From the NCBI RefSeq assembly GCF_900102335.1, contig NZ_FNBM01000009.1, positions 62,001 to 126,000 on the forward strand: 64,000 bases of DNA, given 5' to 3'. A model generated the notes under the pieces. The model was given only the letters and a program-made list of their open reading frames with translations, was not told where the DNA came from and made no database searches. This DNA comes from Phytopseudomonas seleniipraecipitans. GTDB taxonomy: Bacteria; Pseudomonadota; Gammaproteobacteria; Pseudomonadales; Pseudomonadaceae. Below, in pieces: positions 8,756 to 17,595 of the stretch. Position numbers and translations under genes: made by a program. The stretch's first letter is position 1, and every line of letters begins with the position of its first letter.

Positions 8756-8923
8756 ATGCCCTGGTATGCCTGGTTGATCCTGATTGTGGCAATCGGCTCC
8801 ATCGTCGGTGGCCTGTTCATGCTGCGTGATACGGCGAAAAAACTGCCGCTCAGCGACGAGCAGCTCAAGCGTATCCACGACCGCAACATCGAGCAGGATG
8901 CCAAGGACGCTCAAGATCGCTGA
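8756..8923 (+). CDS. DUF2897 family small membrane protein
   Basis: A 55-aa protein with one N-terminal membrane span (WYAWLILIVAIGSIVGGLF), then a charged tail DTAKKLPLSDEQLKRIHDRN. The Shine-Dalgarno GAAGGAG is at 8742-8748, eight bases before the ATG. The architecture matches DUF2897 proteins of pseudomonads, of unknown function. It lies between the DAHP synthase and the CPBP protease gene, both on the same strand. Confidence 0.8.
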   Translation: MPWYAWLILIVAIGSIVGGLFMLRDTAKKLPLSDEQLKRIHDRNIEQDAKDAQDR

Positions 8924-8967
8924 TCCCGTGCACCGGCTGTAAACTGCGCCTTCGCTCTGGAGGCGCA

Positions 8968-9723
8968 ATGCTCTTACTACCCCGCCTGCTACTGCCCTTC
9001 TCTCCCCTCGCCATCGGCGCTGCCCTGGGCTTCATTCAGCCAGTCGGTATCGTTGCTGCTTGCCTGTTTATGGCGCTGGTATTGACGCCCGCCCGCCTGC
9101 CCGACTGGCTCTGGTGCGGCCTGGTCATCGTTGCCAGTCTGCTGCTCGCCGCACATCAGCTGCCTGGTTTCGAGCCGTGGGTTTTCGGCAACGCCACGCG
9201 AATCAGCGAAGATGCGCCGCCTTACCTGCTAAGGCTGTCATGGGACAAATTGCTGGTGGGCTGCACGTTGCTCGCCTGGTGGCTGGGCCAGCCGCCTCGG
9301 CAGCTGGGCAAACCGATGCGGGCGATAGCCGTGTGCGTGTTGACCGTAGTCGCAGTGCCCGGCCTGGCATTGTTGCTAGGCGTGGTGGGCTGGCAGCCGA
9401 AATGGCCGGAGCTGCTATGGCCCTGGTTGATCATCAACCTGGGCGTAGCGGTGCTGGCTGAGGAATTACTGTTTCGTGGCTTGCTGCAACCGCGCCTGAT
9501 CGAGAGGCTTGGCACCTGGCCGGGGATTGCCTGCGGCGCCCTGCTCTTCGGCGCAGCGCATATTCCCTTCAGCCCGACGTTTGCCGTCGTGGCGGCCGTT
9601 GCCGGCGCCGGCTACGGCCTGGCCTTTCACTACAGCGGCCGGCTGAGCGTGGCGATTGCCTTGCATGGAGCGGTCAACCTGCTGCACTTCACGTTGCTGA
9701 GCTATCCACTGCGCAAGGGCTAA
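8968..9723 (+). CDS. CPBP family intramembrane glutamic endopeptidase
   Basis: A 251-aa polytopic membrane protein of the CAAX-protease/bacteriocin-processing (Abi) family. The catalytic diglutamate EELLFRGLLQPR is near residues 165-176, the second motif FGAAHIPF near 193-200, and the third motif FHYSGRLSVAIALHGAVN near the C-terminus. Seven or so hydrophobic spans are visible. Substrates of such proteins in Proteobacteria are mostly unknown. It follows DUF2897 by 44 bases and may be co-transcribed with it. Confidence 0.88.
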   Translation: MLLLPRLLLPFSPLAIGAALGFIQPVGIVAACLFMALVLTPARLPDWLWCGLVIVASLLLAAHQLPGFEPWVFGNATRISEDAPPYLLRLSWDKLLVGCTLLAWWLGQPPRQLGKPMRAIAVCVLTVVAVPGLALLLGVVGWQPKWPELLWPWLIINLGVAVLAEELLFRGLLQPRLIERLGTWPGIACGALLFGAAHIPFSPTFAVVAAVAGAGYGLAFHYSGRLSVAIALHGAVNLLHFTLLSYPLRKG

Positions 9724-9768
9724 CCGTGACCATTCATGGCTCAAACAGGTTAACGCCAGCAGTTAGCG

Positions 9769-10305
9769 TTAGCGGCGGAATTCGAATTCCAGCTGAGCAC
9801 CCTCGACAGAGTTGGAAAACTCGCTACCAGCTTCCCCAGTAAGCAACTTGCCGCTGAGCTGGAAGGGGTTGGTGATGGGTTTCTTCTCTTCAAAGAACGC
9901 TGGCAAGATCGGCGCCAAACCGTCTTCGGCGGCCTGATCTTCGGCATTGAGCTGAGCGGTCAGCTCTGGCGGCAGGCTGAGATCCAGCTTGGTTTTAGGC
10001 GCCTTTTGCACCATCTTCTGCACCTTTTTATCCGCTTTGACCCGCTCTGCGGCTTTCTTGGGCGTTGGCGGCGCAACTTCTTCCTCGACCAGCGGCGGCT
10101 CTTCGGTCGGCGCTTGGACAGGCGGCTCGACCGGCTTCTGCACCGGCTTCTGCACCGGCTTCTGCACCGGCTTCTGCACCGGCTCGGTGGTGACCACGGC
10201 CGGCTTCGCGTTCTCGCGCGGCGTCTCATCGCCCTGCTCGTCGGCGCCACAAGCGCCTAACAGCAGAGCAACAAGTATCGGCAATAGGTAACGCATCGAA
10301 GTCAT
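9769..10305 (-). CDS. Repeat-containing lipoprotein, unknown function
   Basis: A signal peptide with lipobox (LVALLLGACGAD) is followed by a proline/lysine-rich stretch with four PVQK units, then PPVQAPTEEPP, a charged KKAAERVKADKKVQK segment and a C-terminal globular part ending QLEFEFRR. Start choice is ambiguous among three in-frame codons (10317 GTG, 10305 ATG, 10296 ATG). Pro/Lys-rich linkers of this kind in envelope proteins usually span the periplasm. It lies downstream of the sigma/anti-sigma pair on the same strand, 105 bases away, so may belong to that regulon. Confidence 0.75.
   Translation of the reverse strand: MTSMRYLLPILVALLLGACGADEQGDETPRENAKPAVVTTEPVQKPVQKPVQKPVQKPVEPPVQAPTEEPPLVEEEVAPPTPKKAAERVKADKKVQKMVQKAPKTKLDLSLPPELTAQLNAEDQAAEDGLAPILPAFFEEKKPITNPFQLSGKLLTGEAGSEFSNSVEGAQLEFEFRR
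10130..10184. repeat. 12-bp tandem repeat inside the lipoprotein gene
   Basis: The unit ACCGGCTTCTGC occurs four times in perfect tandem (10130-10177) plus a partial fifth copy. It encodes the PVQK units and is in frame, so copy-number change would alter linker length without a frameshift. Confidence 0.95.
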
Positions 10306-10410
10306 CGGGCTGCTCACACAGTTGCGGCTAAAAACTTATTCTAAAACCCCTGGGGAATAACACCAGCCGGGCTGCCGAATGGCAGCACCGCCTGTCAATC
10401 CGATGATCAC

Positions 10411-11001
10411 TCAGCGCTCGTGCAAGCGCGCCAGCTCGGCCTCGATATCCAGGCCAGGATACTCAGCCTTGAGGCGCGTTATGCGTTGATCGACCTCCTC
10501 ACCATCGCCGCGCGCCTGCAACTCGGCGATTTCGCGCAGCGCGACCAGCACCTCTTCAGACAACGGCGCCACCTTAGCTGCCATGCGTGCAACGACCCTG
10601 GGCGCCTCAGCGTTTTCAGCTATTACCGAGCTCGCGGCGGGATTGGCCGGTGCCTGTAGTGCCATTGGCGCTGGGGCCTGGCGCTGTAGCGTGGCGGGCG
10701 CCGCGTCGTAGCCTTGCGGCACCTGGTCAAGCGTAGTGAACGTCAGGCCAAGGCCCAACCCGAGCAACGCGAGACAGCCAAATGCTGCCGACCAGCGCCT
10801 GCGCCCAGGCGCCCCCTCCATACCGTTCAGCAGACGTTGCCACCCCCCCGGAGCGCTGGCGCTGGGCGCCCTTGCCGCGTCGGCAGCCGCTGCCAGAACC
10901 CGGGCGTCCAGCGCCGAGGACGGCTGCGCACGGTCATGCTCACGCATGTGGCGCAACAGCGGCTCGTCGTCTCGCTCGAAATGATGCGAACGGTCGTTCA
11001 T
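10411..11001 (-). CDS. Membrane partner of the ECF sigma factor (putative anti-sigma factor, SbrR-like position)
   Basis: A 196-aa protein with a cytoplasmic N-terminal part (about 70 residues), one membrane span (AAFGCLALLGLGLGLTF), an Ala/Pro-rich periplasmic linker and a C-terminal helical segment EVLVALREIAELQARGDGEEV. Its ATG overlaps the sigma factor stop (ATGA, 10998-11001), the usual arrangement for sigma/anti-sigma pairs. It lacks the HxxxCxxC zinc motif of ZAS anti-sigmas. The P. aeruginosa pair PA2896/PA2895 (SbrI/SbrR) next to a MocR-type gene has the same layout, which is inference from remembered gene order. Confidence 0.7.
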   Translation of the reverse strand: MNDRSHHFERDDEPLLRHMREHDRAQPSSALDARVLAAAADAARAPSASAPGGWQRLLNGMEGAPGRRRWSAAFGCLALLGLGLGLTFTTLDQVPQGYDAAPATLQRQAPAPMALQAPANPAASSVIAENAEAPRVVARMAAKVAPLSEEVLVALREIAELQARGDGEEVDQRITRLKAEYPGLDIEAELARLHER

Positions 11002-11588
11002 GGTGACACCTCTTCAGCCACGCTGAGCAGACGACGCAGCTTGTTCATCGCGTAGCGCAAGCGACTCTTTACCGTTTCGGCCGGCGTGCGGGTCAGCTCG
11101 GCAATCTCGTGCAACTGCAGATCAGCATGAGCACGCAGCAGAAACACTTCGCGCTGCTCGGCAGGCAAGTCAGCCAGCGCCGCCTGAATGCGCGCCTGAT
11201 CCTGGGTCAAACTGAGCTGACGCTCGGGATCTGACGCGGCGCTAGGCTGATCGTGCAGAAGCTCGTCGAACGCCTCTTCGCGCTGCTGGCGCTTGCCGTG
11301 CTTGCGCCAGTGGTCGATCAGCCGGTTCCGAGCGATCTGGTATAGCCAGGTCTTGAACAGCACGGCAGCCTCACTCTGCAGCGACTCGCTGCGAATCAGG
11401 CTAATCCAGGTTTCCTGAAACACCTCTTCGGCGACGGCATGCTCGCCGCACAGGCCCAGCAAAAAGCGAAACAGGCCAAGACGATGCCGCTCATAAAGTT
11501 GCGTGAAAGCGGCGGCATCGCCGGCCCGATAGCGACGCAACAACTCGGCATCGCTGGGCTCAGCGGCTATCGGCAGGATGGCGGTCAC
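10998..11588 (-). CDS. RNA polymerase ECF sigma factor (SbrI-like)
   Basis: A 196-aa sigma-70 family protein with region 2 (YERHRLGLFRFLLGL, then AEEVFQETWISLIR and FKTWLYQIARNRLIDHWRK) and region 4 (LPAEQREVFLLR and LHEIAELTRTPAETVKSRLR). It directs RNA polymerase to envelope or stress regulon promoters and is presumably held by the co-translated membrane protein. The start is taken as ATG at 11588. Similarity to P. aeruginosa SbrI (swarming/biofilm control) is suggested by the locus, not proven. Confidence 0.88.
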   Translation of the reverse strand: MTAILPIAAEPSDAELLRRYRAGDAAAFTQLYERHRLGLFRFLLGLCGEHAVAEEVFQETWISLIRSESLQSEAAVLFKTWLYQIARNRLIDHWRKHGKRQQREEAFDELLHDQPSAASDPERQLSLTQDQARIQAALADLPAEQREVFLLRAHADLQLHEIAELTRTPAETVKSRLRYAMNKLRRLLSVAEEVSP

Positions 11589-11864
11589 TCACTCGACTCT
11601 GGCGGCGCGGGAGTCGCCAGTTTGCAGGCTTTGCGCCAGTTTCACCAGCTGCAGGAACCCGTTGCGTAGGCCGAACGGGCATCCCCCGACTGCTCCGCGC
11701 CAGCCCTCCTCGGCGGCCAATCGAAACGGCCGGTATAGCGGCTACCGCTCGGCTGCGGGGCGGAATTGCGTGCCAACGCCAGGCAATCATATCCCCTGGT
11801 CCGTCTACCGGCTCGCAAGAGCGCCTCGAAAAAGTAGACGCAGATCTGCCACGATTCGGGTTAA

Positions 11865-13313
11865 TCAGAACCCGTTGGTCGAGGCCTCCTGACACAGCTG
11901 GCTGGCCAGCATGCCGAGGGTCATCAATGCACGCTCGGCTTCGCGGTTCCACGGAATGCCACAGTTGAGCCGTACGCAGTGATTGAACTGCTCGGTATTA
12001 CTGAAGATCAGCCCTGGCGCGATGCTGATGCCCTGCTGCAAAGCGCTGACATGCAGGTCCTTGGTATTGACCCGTGCCGGCAGACTGACCCAGAGGATGA
12101 AGCCACCGTTGGGCCGGGTGATCTGCGTGCCCTCCGGGAAGTGCTGCTGGACCGCGAGCTGGAAGGCGCTGAGGTTCTTGCGGTATTCCTGGCGGATGTG
12201 CCGCAGATGGCGGTCATACCCGCCATTCTCCAGATACGCCGCCACAGCCATCTGCGTGACGCTGCAGGCCGAGTGGGTGGTGAACATCTGCAGCCGCTGG
12301 ATCTCGTCCTGGTACTTGCCGGCGATGATCCAGCCGATCCGCACGCCGGGCGACAGGGTTTTCGAAAAGCTCGAGCAGTACACCACGCGGCCCTCCAGAT
12401 CCCCGGCCTTGAGCGCCTTGGTACGGCCCTGCTCGAACATCAATTCGCCGTAGATGTCGTCCTCGATGATCTGGATATCGAAGTCGCTGGCCAAACGCAG
12501 CAACTGTTTCTGCCGCGCCTCGGGAATGGTGCCGCCCAACGGATTGCTCAACCGCGCAGTCAGCACCAGCGCCTTGATCGGCCACTGGCTGGCAGCCAGT
12601 TGCAGGGCCTCGACACTGATGCCCGTAGTGGGGTCGCTGGGAATTTCGATGACCTTGAGCCCGAGCAGATCAGCCAGTTGCAGCAGGCCGTAATAGGTCG
12701 GCGACTCGGTGGCGATCAGGTCGCCAGGACGGGTCAGCACGCGCAGGCTCATTTGCAGGGCGTCCACGCAGCCGTGGGTGATCACCACCTCCGACGGATC
12801 GACCAGTACGCCGGCGTCACGCATGCGGATCGCCACCTGCCGGCGTAGCGGCTCGAAGCCGGGACTGAACATGTAGCTGAAAGCGCGCGGACTCTGAAAG
12901 CGGGTGACCTTGGCCAATTGCTGGTGCAGCGCTCGAACCGGCAGGTAGTCGACATGCGGCACGGCAGCGCCGAGCGGGAACACGCCCTCGCGGCGGGCTT
13001 CGCCAAGCACTTGGTTGATGATACTGCTGCGCGTTACCAGCCCCGGCCGCTCGACGCGAGCGATGTCCGGCGTATCAGCGGTCAGCGCAGGCGTCTGGTG
13101 GACGTAGAAGCCCGACTGCGGCCGCGCGCGGATCAGGCCGAGGTCTTCCAGATTGGCATAGGCCTGCAACACCGTTGCATGACTCACGCTGAGCTGAGCG
13201 CTCATTTTACGTACAGACGGCACGCGCTCGCCGGGCTGATAAACGCCACGACGTATGTCGTCTGCGAGCTGTTGAGCGATACGCTGGTAGAGCAACAGAT
13301 TGGTCATGGTCAT
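11865..13313 (-). CDS. MocR-family regulator (GntR HTH plus aminotransferase-like domain)
   Basis: A 482-aa fusion. The N-terminal winged helix (residues about 5-75; RRGVYQPGERVPSVRKMSAQ and SHATVLQAYANLEDLGLI) is GntR-type. The rest is a fold-type I PLP domain with the cofactor-lysine segment SSFSKTLSPGVRIGW. MocR proteins use PLP-bound effectors to control amino acid or vitamin metabolism; no target is adjacent. A second ATG at residue 3 is an equally possible start. Confidence 0.9.
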   Translation of the reverse strand: MTMTNLLLYQRIAQQLADDIRRGVYQPGERVPSVRKMSAQLSVSHATVLQAYANLEDLGLIRARPQSGFYVHQTPALTADTPDIARVERPGLVTRSSIINQVLGEARREGVFPLGAAVPHVDYLPVRALHQQLAKVTRFQSPRAFSYMFSPGFEPLRRQVAIRMRDAGVLVDPSEVVITHGCVDALQMSLRVLTRPGDLIATESPTYYGLLQLADLLGLKVIEIPSDPTTGISVEALQLAASQWPIKALVLTARLSNPLGGTIPEARQKQLLRLASDFDIQIIEDDIYGELMFEQGRTKALKAGDLEGRVVYCSSFSKTLSPGVRIGWIIAGKYQDEIQRLQMFTTHSACSVTQMAVAAYLENGGYDRHLRHIRQEYRKNLSAFQLAVQQHFPEGTQITRPNGGFILWVSLPARVNTKDLHVSALQQGISIAPGLIFSNTEQFNHCVRLNCGIPWNREAERALMTLGMLASQLCQEASTNGF

Positions 13314-13463
13314 CTAACCCCGGTACTGAACCATAACAGTAGCCCAGCTAAATGTTTCTGTACCGGTACAGCCTTGAAATATCCAGGCGATACAGCATCC
13401 AGCGTTACGTATTTGTGCGCTGGCCGAACCATGTCGGCTGGCCTTTTACCACAGGCAATAAAA

Positions 13464-13489
13464 ACCCGCCGTGCGACGCAACGGCGGGT
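13464..13489 (-). terminator. Intrinsic terminator of the OmpA/DUF4398 operon
   Basis: A 9-bp perfect stem (ACCCGCCGT / ACGGCGGGT) with an 8-base loop lies 16 bases past the end of the OmpA-family gene. On the minus strand it runs into TTTTATTGCC, a T-rich tract. Confidence 0.8.
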
Positions 13490-13504
13490 CTGTGTCGCGC
13501 TGGC

Positions 13505-14314
13505 TCAGCGCGTGGCGCCTAATCGCCCCTGCTCATCGGAAAATACAATCTCGACACGACGATTTTGCGCGCGCCCCTTGGCCGAAGCGTTCTCAGCCAC
13601 CGGGAAGCGCTCACCAAAGCCCTGCACTTCAATGCGCTTGGCATCGACGCCCAAATCACTCAGCGCATCGGCAACGGTCTGCGCCCGGGCCTTTGACAGT
13701 TGCAGGTTTTCCTCGCGCTTGCCGCTGCTGTCGCTATAGCCCTCGATGCGTACGATGCGACGCGGGTTGAGTTGCAGAAACTGCACCAACTTGAGAACAG
13801 TACGGTTGGCGCTGCTTTTAAGGCGCACGTCACCCGTATCGAACAGCACGTCGCCTAGGGTCATCACCAGACCACGATCCGTTTGCGCCGTCGCCAGGCT
13901 GACGATTTGTTCCTCGAGCCAGGCGTTCTGCTCCTGCACGCTGATCAGCTTGGCCTCACGCAACGCCAATTGCAGGCGCTGGCGCTCAAGCTCCAATCGA
14001 GCAGCACGCTCCTGGTCCAGGGCAAGCTGACCATGCTCGCGGGCAATTTCGCTGTAGCGCTGGCTCAGGTATGCGTAATGCGCCACATCGTCAGCGCTGC
14101 CCAGGTAACCAGCCAGTCGCTCGGCGCGGCCGAGCGATTCGCCGGCACGTATCACGTCCTTCGGCGCACTGCGCAACACTTGCGGGTCTTCCTTGACCGA
14201 CTGAAAGCTGCTGCGTGCGGCCTCCAGCGCGGCATTTTGCTCATCGGCAAGACCGGCACAACCGGCCAGGCACAGGCCCATCAGCGCAACAGCGCCTAAC
14301 TGCAGTGCGCTCAT
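13505..14314 (-). CDS. OmpA-family lipoprotein with DUF4398-like N-terminus
   Basis: A 269-aa outer-membrane lipoprotein. The signal peptide ends in lipobox GLCLAGCAG, residues about 20-140 are helical and probably coiled coil (LELERQRLQLALREAKLI), and the C-terminal OmpA domain carries VLFDTGDVRLK, the peptidoglycan-binding EGYSDSSGKREENLQLSKAR and GFGERFPVAENASAKGRAQN. It probably tethers the outer membrane to peptidoglycan. Its start overlaps the previous gene's stop (ATGA, 14311-14314). Confidence 0.9.
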   Translation of the reverse strand: MSALQLGAVALMGLCLAGCAGLADEQNAALEAARSSFQSVKEDPQVLRSAPKDVIRAGESLGRAERLAGYLGSADDVAHYAYLSQRYSEIAREHGQLALDQERAARLELERQRLQLALREAKLISVQEQNAWLEEQIVSLATAQTDRGLVMTLGDVLFDTGDVRLKSSANRTVLKLVQFLQLNPRRIVRIEGYSDSSGKREENLQLSKARAQTVADALSDLGVDAKRIEVQGFGERFPVAENASAKGRAQNRRVEIVFSDEQGRLGATR

Positions 14315-14664
14315 GGCATGGCTCCCAATTGCTCACGCAACCGGCCAATTTGGCGGTTCAGCTCAACCAGCTGGGCCTGGCTGCGCAGGCTCAGCACCCG
14401 GGCTTCGCCCAGGCGCGCGTCTAGCTCGGCCTGCTCGGTTTGAATCCGCGCGTCGCGATAGGCTTCGTCCGCCATGGCCGCGCGGGCCAGAGCAAGTTTC
14501 TCTTCTGCCTGAGTCAGTTCAGCTACGGTTTCGCCTGCCGCGACGGTGCGAGCCTGCTCGACCACTTGCTCGGTCAGGCGCATCTGCTCGGAGGGCGCAG
14601 GATCGCTGGCGCAGCCCTGCAGCAACAACAGCGCCAGGGCGGCACCGGTATATCGATAGATCAC
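14311..14664 (-). CDS. DUF4398 lipoprotein
   Basis: A 117-aa lipoprotein (lipobox LLLQGCAS) with a single long helical domain rich in Ala, Glu and Arg (ELTQAEEKLALARAAMADE), matching the DUF4398 family. Such proteins are regularly encoded just upstream of DUF4398-OmpA proteins, as here with a 4-base overlap. It is probably a periplasmic scaffold partner of the OmpA-type lipoprotein. Confidence 0.85.
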   Translation of the reverse strand: MIYRYTGAALALLLLQGCASDPAPSEQMRLTEQVVEQARTVAAGETVAELTQAEEKLALARAAMADEAYRDARIQTEQAELDARLGEARVLSLRSQAQLVELNRQIGRLREQLGAMP

Positions 14665-14673
14665 GGGAATGTC

Positions 14674-15504
14674 CTACGGATTCGGAACACTGACTGCCGG
14701 CTGAGGCTGTTGATCCTTCCAGCGCTGCAGGTTGCGTTGCAGAAGGGTTTGCGGCATGCCAGCGGCGGTGAATTCTGTCATTTTTTTGGCTAGCTGTCCG
14801 CGCAACCACGGATCGTTGCAGGCCGAATTGTGCGATAGAGCCAAGTGCAGCCCTTCACTGGATACGGGCGGATCGAGCACCTGCAGATCATCCTGCAAGC
14901 CCAGGGTCGACGCCAGGGCCTGGCCCGGATAGCGCTCATAAAGCACGTAATCGGTGCGGCCGAGCATCAACTTCTGAAAGGCCTGAGTCAGACTCGAAAC
15001 GCCTTCGAGTGTCAGGTTGTTCTTGGCGTAAGCATCGAACGACTGCCCGAAGCTGTTATTGACCAGCGTGTCGCCCGTACGGCCCTGCAGATCCGCCCAA
15101 CCCGCGTAGGGAAAATCGCTGCCCTTGCGAACCCACACCACACTCGGCGTGGACAGAAAGGCCGGGTGAATGAAGTCCATGTTGTCCAGGCGGGGCACGG
15201 TCAGAAAGGCTCCCGCGAGCATATCGATACGCCCCGTTCGCACATCTTCTTGAGCCCGCGACCACGGCCCGGCATACACCACCTCGATGCCGATGCCGAG
15301 CTCTTCGGAAACCGCCTTCAGCAGATCGACACTGGCGCCGATCAGTTGCCCTGGGTTCTGCGGGTCACGCCACAGGTAAGGCGGGTACTCAGGATTTCCG
15401 GTAGCGACCAAGCGCTCGCACTTGCCGGCGGCCTGCACACCGTTTGCCAGCAACAAGCCAGCTAGCAGCAGTAGACCGGACCTGACTAAAGCTCGCTCAT
15501 GCAT
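14674..15504 (-). CDS. Periplasmic substrate-binding protein (solute-binding family 3 type)
   Basis: A 276-aa secreted protein: signal peptide SGLLLLAGLLLANGVQAAG, then the two-lobed fold seen in ABC transporter binding proteins and sensor domains (GNPEYPPYLWRDPQ, GASVDLLKAVSEELG, RTGRIDMLAGAFLTVPR). No permease or ATPase gene is nearby, so it may act as an orphan sensor or serve a distant transporter. It is the first gene of the three-gene envelope operon, 9 bases upstream of the DUF4398 gene, and divergent from plaF. Confidence 0.85.
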   Translation of the reverse strand: MHERALVRSGLLLLAGLLLANGVQAAGKCERLVATGNPEYPPYLWRDPQNPGQLIGASVDLLKAVSEELGIGIEVVYAGPWSRAQEDVRTGRIDMLAGAFLTVPRLDNMDFIHPAFLSTPSVVWVRKGSDFPYAGWADLQGRTGDTLVNNSFGQSFDAYAKNNLTLEGVSSLTQAFQKLMLGRTDYVLYERYPGQALASTLGLQDDLQVLDPPVSSEGLHLALSHNSACNDPWLRGQLAKKMTEFTAAGMPQTLLQRNLQRWKDQQPQPAVSVPNP

Positions 15505-15602
15505 TGGTTCTCTCTCGATTCATGTATGGGCCTGCATTTACTGGCACCAGATTCATGACATGCTAGCTCATACCATCTGGATAATCAGCGATAACACGCC
15601 GC

Positions 15603-16571
15603 ATGAAGAAATTGCTTCTAGCCATAGCCCTCTTGATCCTCGCTACCGGTGCAGTTTTGTACCTGTCACCAGCCGCGCAGTTGACCGCTTACCAGTCCAT
15701 CGAACAATGGCGCGCCGGGCTGCATGAGCGTAGCGTCAGCGTGAATGACCTGCCTGTGAGCTATTACGAGGGCGGCCCGCCGGGTGCCGATACCGTACTG
15801 TTGGTGCACGGCTTTGGCGCAGACAAAAGCACGTGGTTGTGGTTCGCCCGTGACCTTACCGAGCGCTATCACGTTATCGCTGTCGACCTGCCCGGCTTCG
15901 GTGCCAGCGGCCGTCCGCATGGCAGCTATGACGTCGGCACCCAGACCGAGCGGCTGGCCGCCTTCACCGAAGCACTGTCGATCAGGCGCATGCACGTGGT
16001 AGGCCACTCCATGGGTGGCCATATCGCAGCACTCTATGCGGCGCGTTATCCGCAGCAGATCACCAGCCTCGCGCTGATGGCTAATGCCGGCGTTAGCGCA
16101 CCGCAACGCAGCGCCTTTTTTCAACGCATGGACGAGCACGGCGATAATCCATTACTGATAGAGCGCACCCCGCAGTTCGATCAATTGCTCGACTGGCTGT
16201 TCGTTGCGCCACCGCAATTGCCGGAGCACATTCACAATTATCTGGCGCAACGCGCGGTGGACGACAGCGCCCACCAGCGCGAGGTGTTCGAGCATCTGCA
16301 GCAGCGCTACCTGCCGCTGGAGCCCGAGCTGCCGCGGATCAGCGCTCCCACCCTGCTGCTGTGGGGCGATCAGGACCGTATTCTCGATGTGTCCAGCGTC
16401 GAGGCGATGAAACCTCTGCTCGTCGATGTCAGCGTGGTGATCATCAAGGGCTGCGGCCACGCGCCGATGCTCGAGCGGCCTGAAGAAACCGCCGCGCATT
16501 ATCGACATTTCCTTGATGGCATAGGACCAGGCAAAACCACAGAAGCGGGCCAGACGGCGGCGGTCGATTAG
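15603..16571 (+). CDS. plaF: Membrane-anchored alpha/beta hydrolase, PlaF-type phospholipase
   Basis: A 322-aa protein with an N-terminal membrane anchor (KKLLLAIALLILATGAVLYL) and an alpha/beta-hydrolase domain: oxyanion region LLVHGFGADKSTW, nucleophile elbow VVGHSMGGH with Ser136, the acid in LLLWGDQDRILD and the His in GCGHAPMLERPEE. In P. aeruginosa the enzyme at this position next to etfA is PlaF (PA2949), an inner-membrane phospholipase A1 that remodels membrane glycerophospholipids. Domain layout and neighbourhood agree with this. It is convergent with etfA across a shared terminator. Confidence 0.8.
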   Translation: MKKLLLAIALLILATGAVLYLSPAAQLTAYQSIEQWRAGLHERSVSVNDLPVSYYEGGPPGADTVLLVHGFGADKSTWLWFARDLTERYHVIAVDLPGFGASGRPHGSYDVGTQTERLAAFTEALSIRRMHVVGHSMGGHIAALYAARYPQQITSLALMANAGVSAPQRSAFFQRMDEHGDNPLLIERTPQFDQLLDWLFVAPPQLPEHIHNYLAQRAVDDSAHQREVFEHLQQRYLPLEPELPRISAPTLLLWGDQDRILDVSSVEAMKPLLVDVSVVIIKGCGHAPMLERPEETAAHYRHFLDGIGPGKTTEAGQTAAVD

Positions 16572-16622
16572 CCGTCGCCTTGTCACCATCCAAACCACCA
16601 TTGCGCTATTCGCAGCCATAAA

Positions 16623-16647
16623 AAAACCCGCTCGATGAGCGGGTTTT
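16623..16647. terminator. Bidirectional terminator between plaF and etfA
   Basis: An 11-bp perfect stem (AAAACCCGCTC / GAGCGGGTTTT) with a 3-base loop and A/T runs on both sides serves both converging genes. Confidence 0.88.
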
Positions 16648-16665
16648 CGTGGCTACAAAAGCGGA

Positions 16666-17595
16666 TCAGACCAGCTTTTCCAGCTCCGGTACAGCTTCGA
16701 ACAGATCGGCGACGAGGCCATAGTCGGCAACCTGGAAGATCGGTGCTTCCTCATCCTTGTTGATCGCGACGATCACTTTGGAGTCCTTCATACCAGCCAG
16801 ATGCTGGATAGCACCGCTGATGCCGACCGCGATGTACAGCTGCGGCGCGACGATCTTGCCGGTCTGGCCGACCTGCATGTCGTTCGGCACGAAGCCGGCA
16901 TCGACCGCAGCACGCGAGGCGCCGACCGCGGCACCGAGCTTGTCGGCCAGGGTGTAGAGGTGCTTGAAGTTGTCACCGTTCTGCATGCCACGCCCGCCGG
17001 AAACGACGATCTTGGCAGCGGTCAGCTCGGGACGATCAGACTTGGCCAATTCTTCGCCAACGAACGCCGACGTGCCGGCATCGCCGCCCGCCGAAACGTT
17101 TTCGATGGCAGCCGATCCACCTTCGGCAGCGACCGCGTCGAAACCGGTGGCGCGCACGGTAATCACCTTGACGGCAGCAGACGACTGCACGGTAGCAATG
17201 GCGTTACCGGCATAGATCGGACGCTTGAAGGTGTCCGGGCTTTCAACGGCAACGATCTCGGAGATCTGATCAACGTCCAGCTGCGCAGCGACGCGCGGCA
17301 GAATGTTTTTGCCGTTACTGGTAGCGGCAGCCAGCACGTGGCTGTACGCCTTGCCCAACTCGGCCACCAGCGGAGCAATGTTTTCCGGCAGTTGGTGAGC
17401 GAAGGCGGCATTGTCGGCAACCAGTACCTTGGCAACGCCAGCAATCTTGGCTGCTGCCTCAGCGGTAGCGCTGACGTTCTGGCCAGCGACCAGCACGTGG
17501 ATGTCGCCACCAATGGCCTGGGCGGCAGCGACGGTATTCAGGGTCGCAGGCGCCAGCTCGGAATTGGTGTGTTCAGCGATAACCAGAATAGACAT
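16666..17595 (-). CDS. etfA: Electron transfer flavoprotein alpha subunit
   Basis: The 309-aa alpha subunit carries the FAD of the ETF heterodimer, which takes electrons from acyl-CoA dehydrogenases and passes them to ETF-ubiquinone oxidoreductase. The C-terminal FAD-binding domain is clear (VSGGRGMQNG, GASRAAVDAGF, QVGQTGKIVAPQLYIAVGIS, HLAGMKDSKVIVAINKD). The start codon overlaps the etfB stop (TAATG, 17593-17597), implying translational coupling. Confidence 0.96.
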   Translation of the reverse strand: MSILVIAEHTNSELAPATLNTVAAAQAIGGDIHVLVAGQNVSATAEAAAKIAGVAKVLVADNAAFAHQLPENIAPLVAELGKAYSHVLAAATSNGKNILPRVAAQLDVDQISEIVAVESPDTFKRPIYAGNAIATVQSSAAVKVITVRATGFDAVAAEGGSAAIENVSAGGDAGTSAFVGEELAKSDRPELTAAKIVVSGGRGMQNGDNFKHLYTLADKLGAAVGASRAAVDAGFVPNDMQVGQTGKIVAPQLYIAVGISGAIQHLAGMKDSKVIVAINKDEEAPIFQVADYGLVADLFEAVPELEKLV

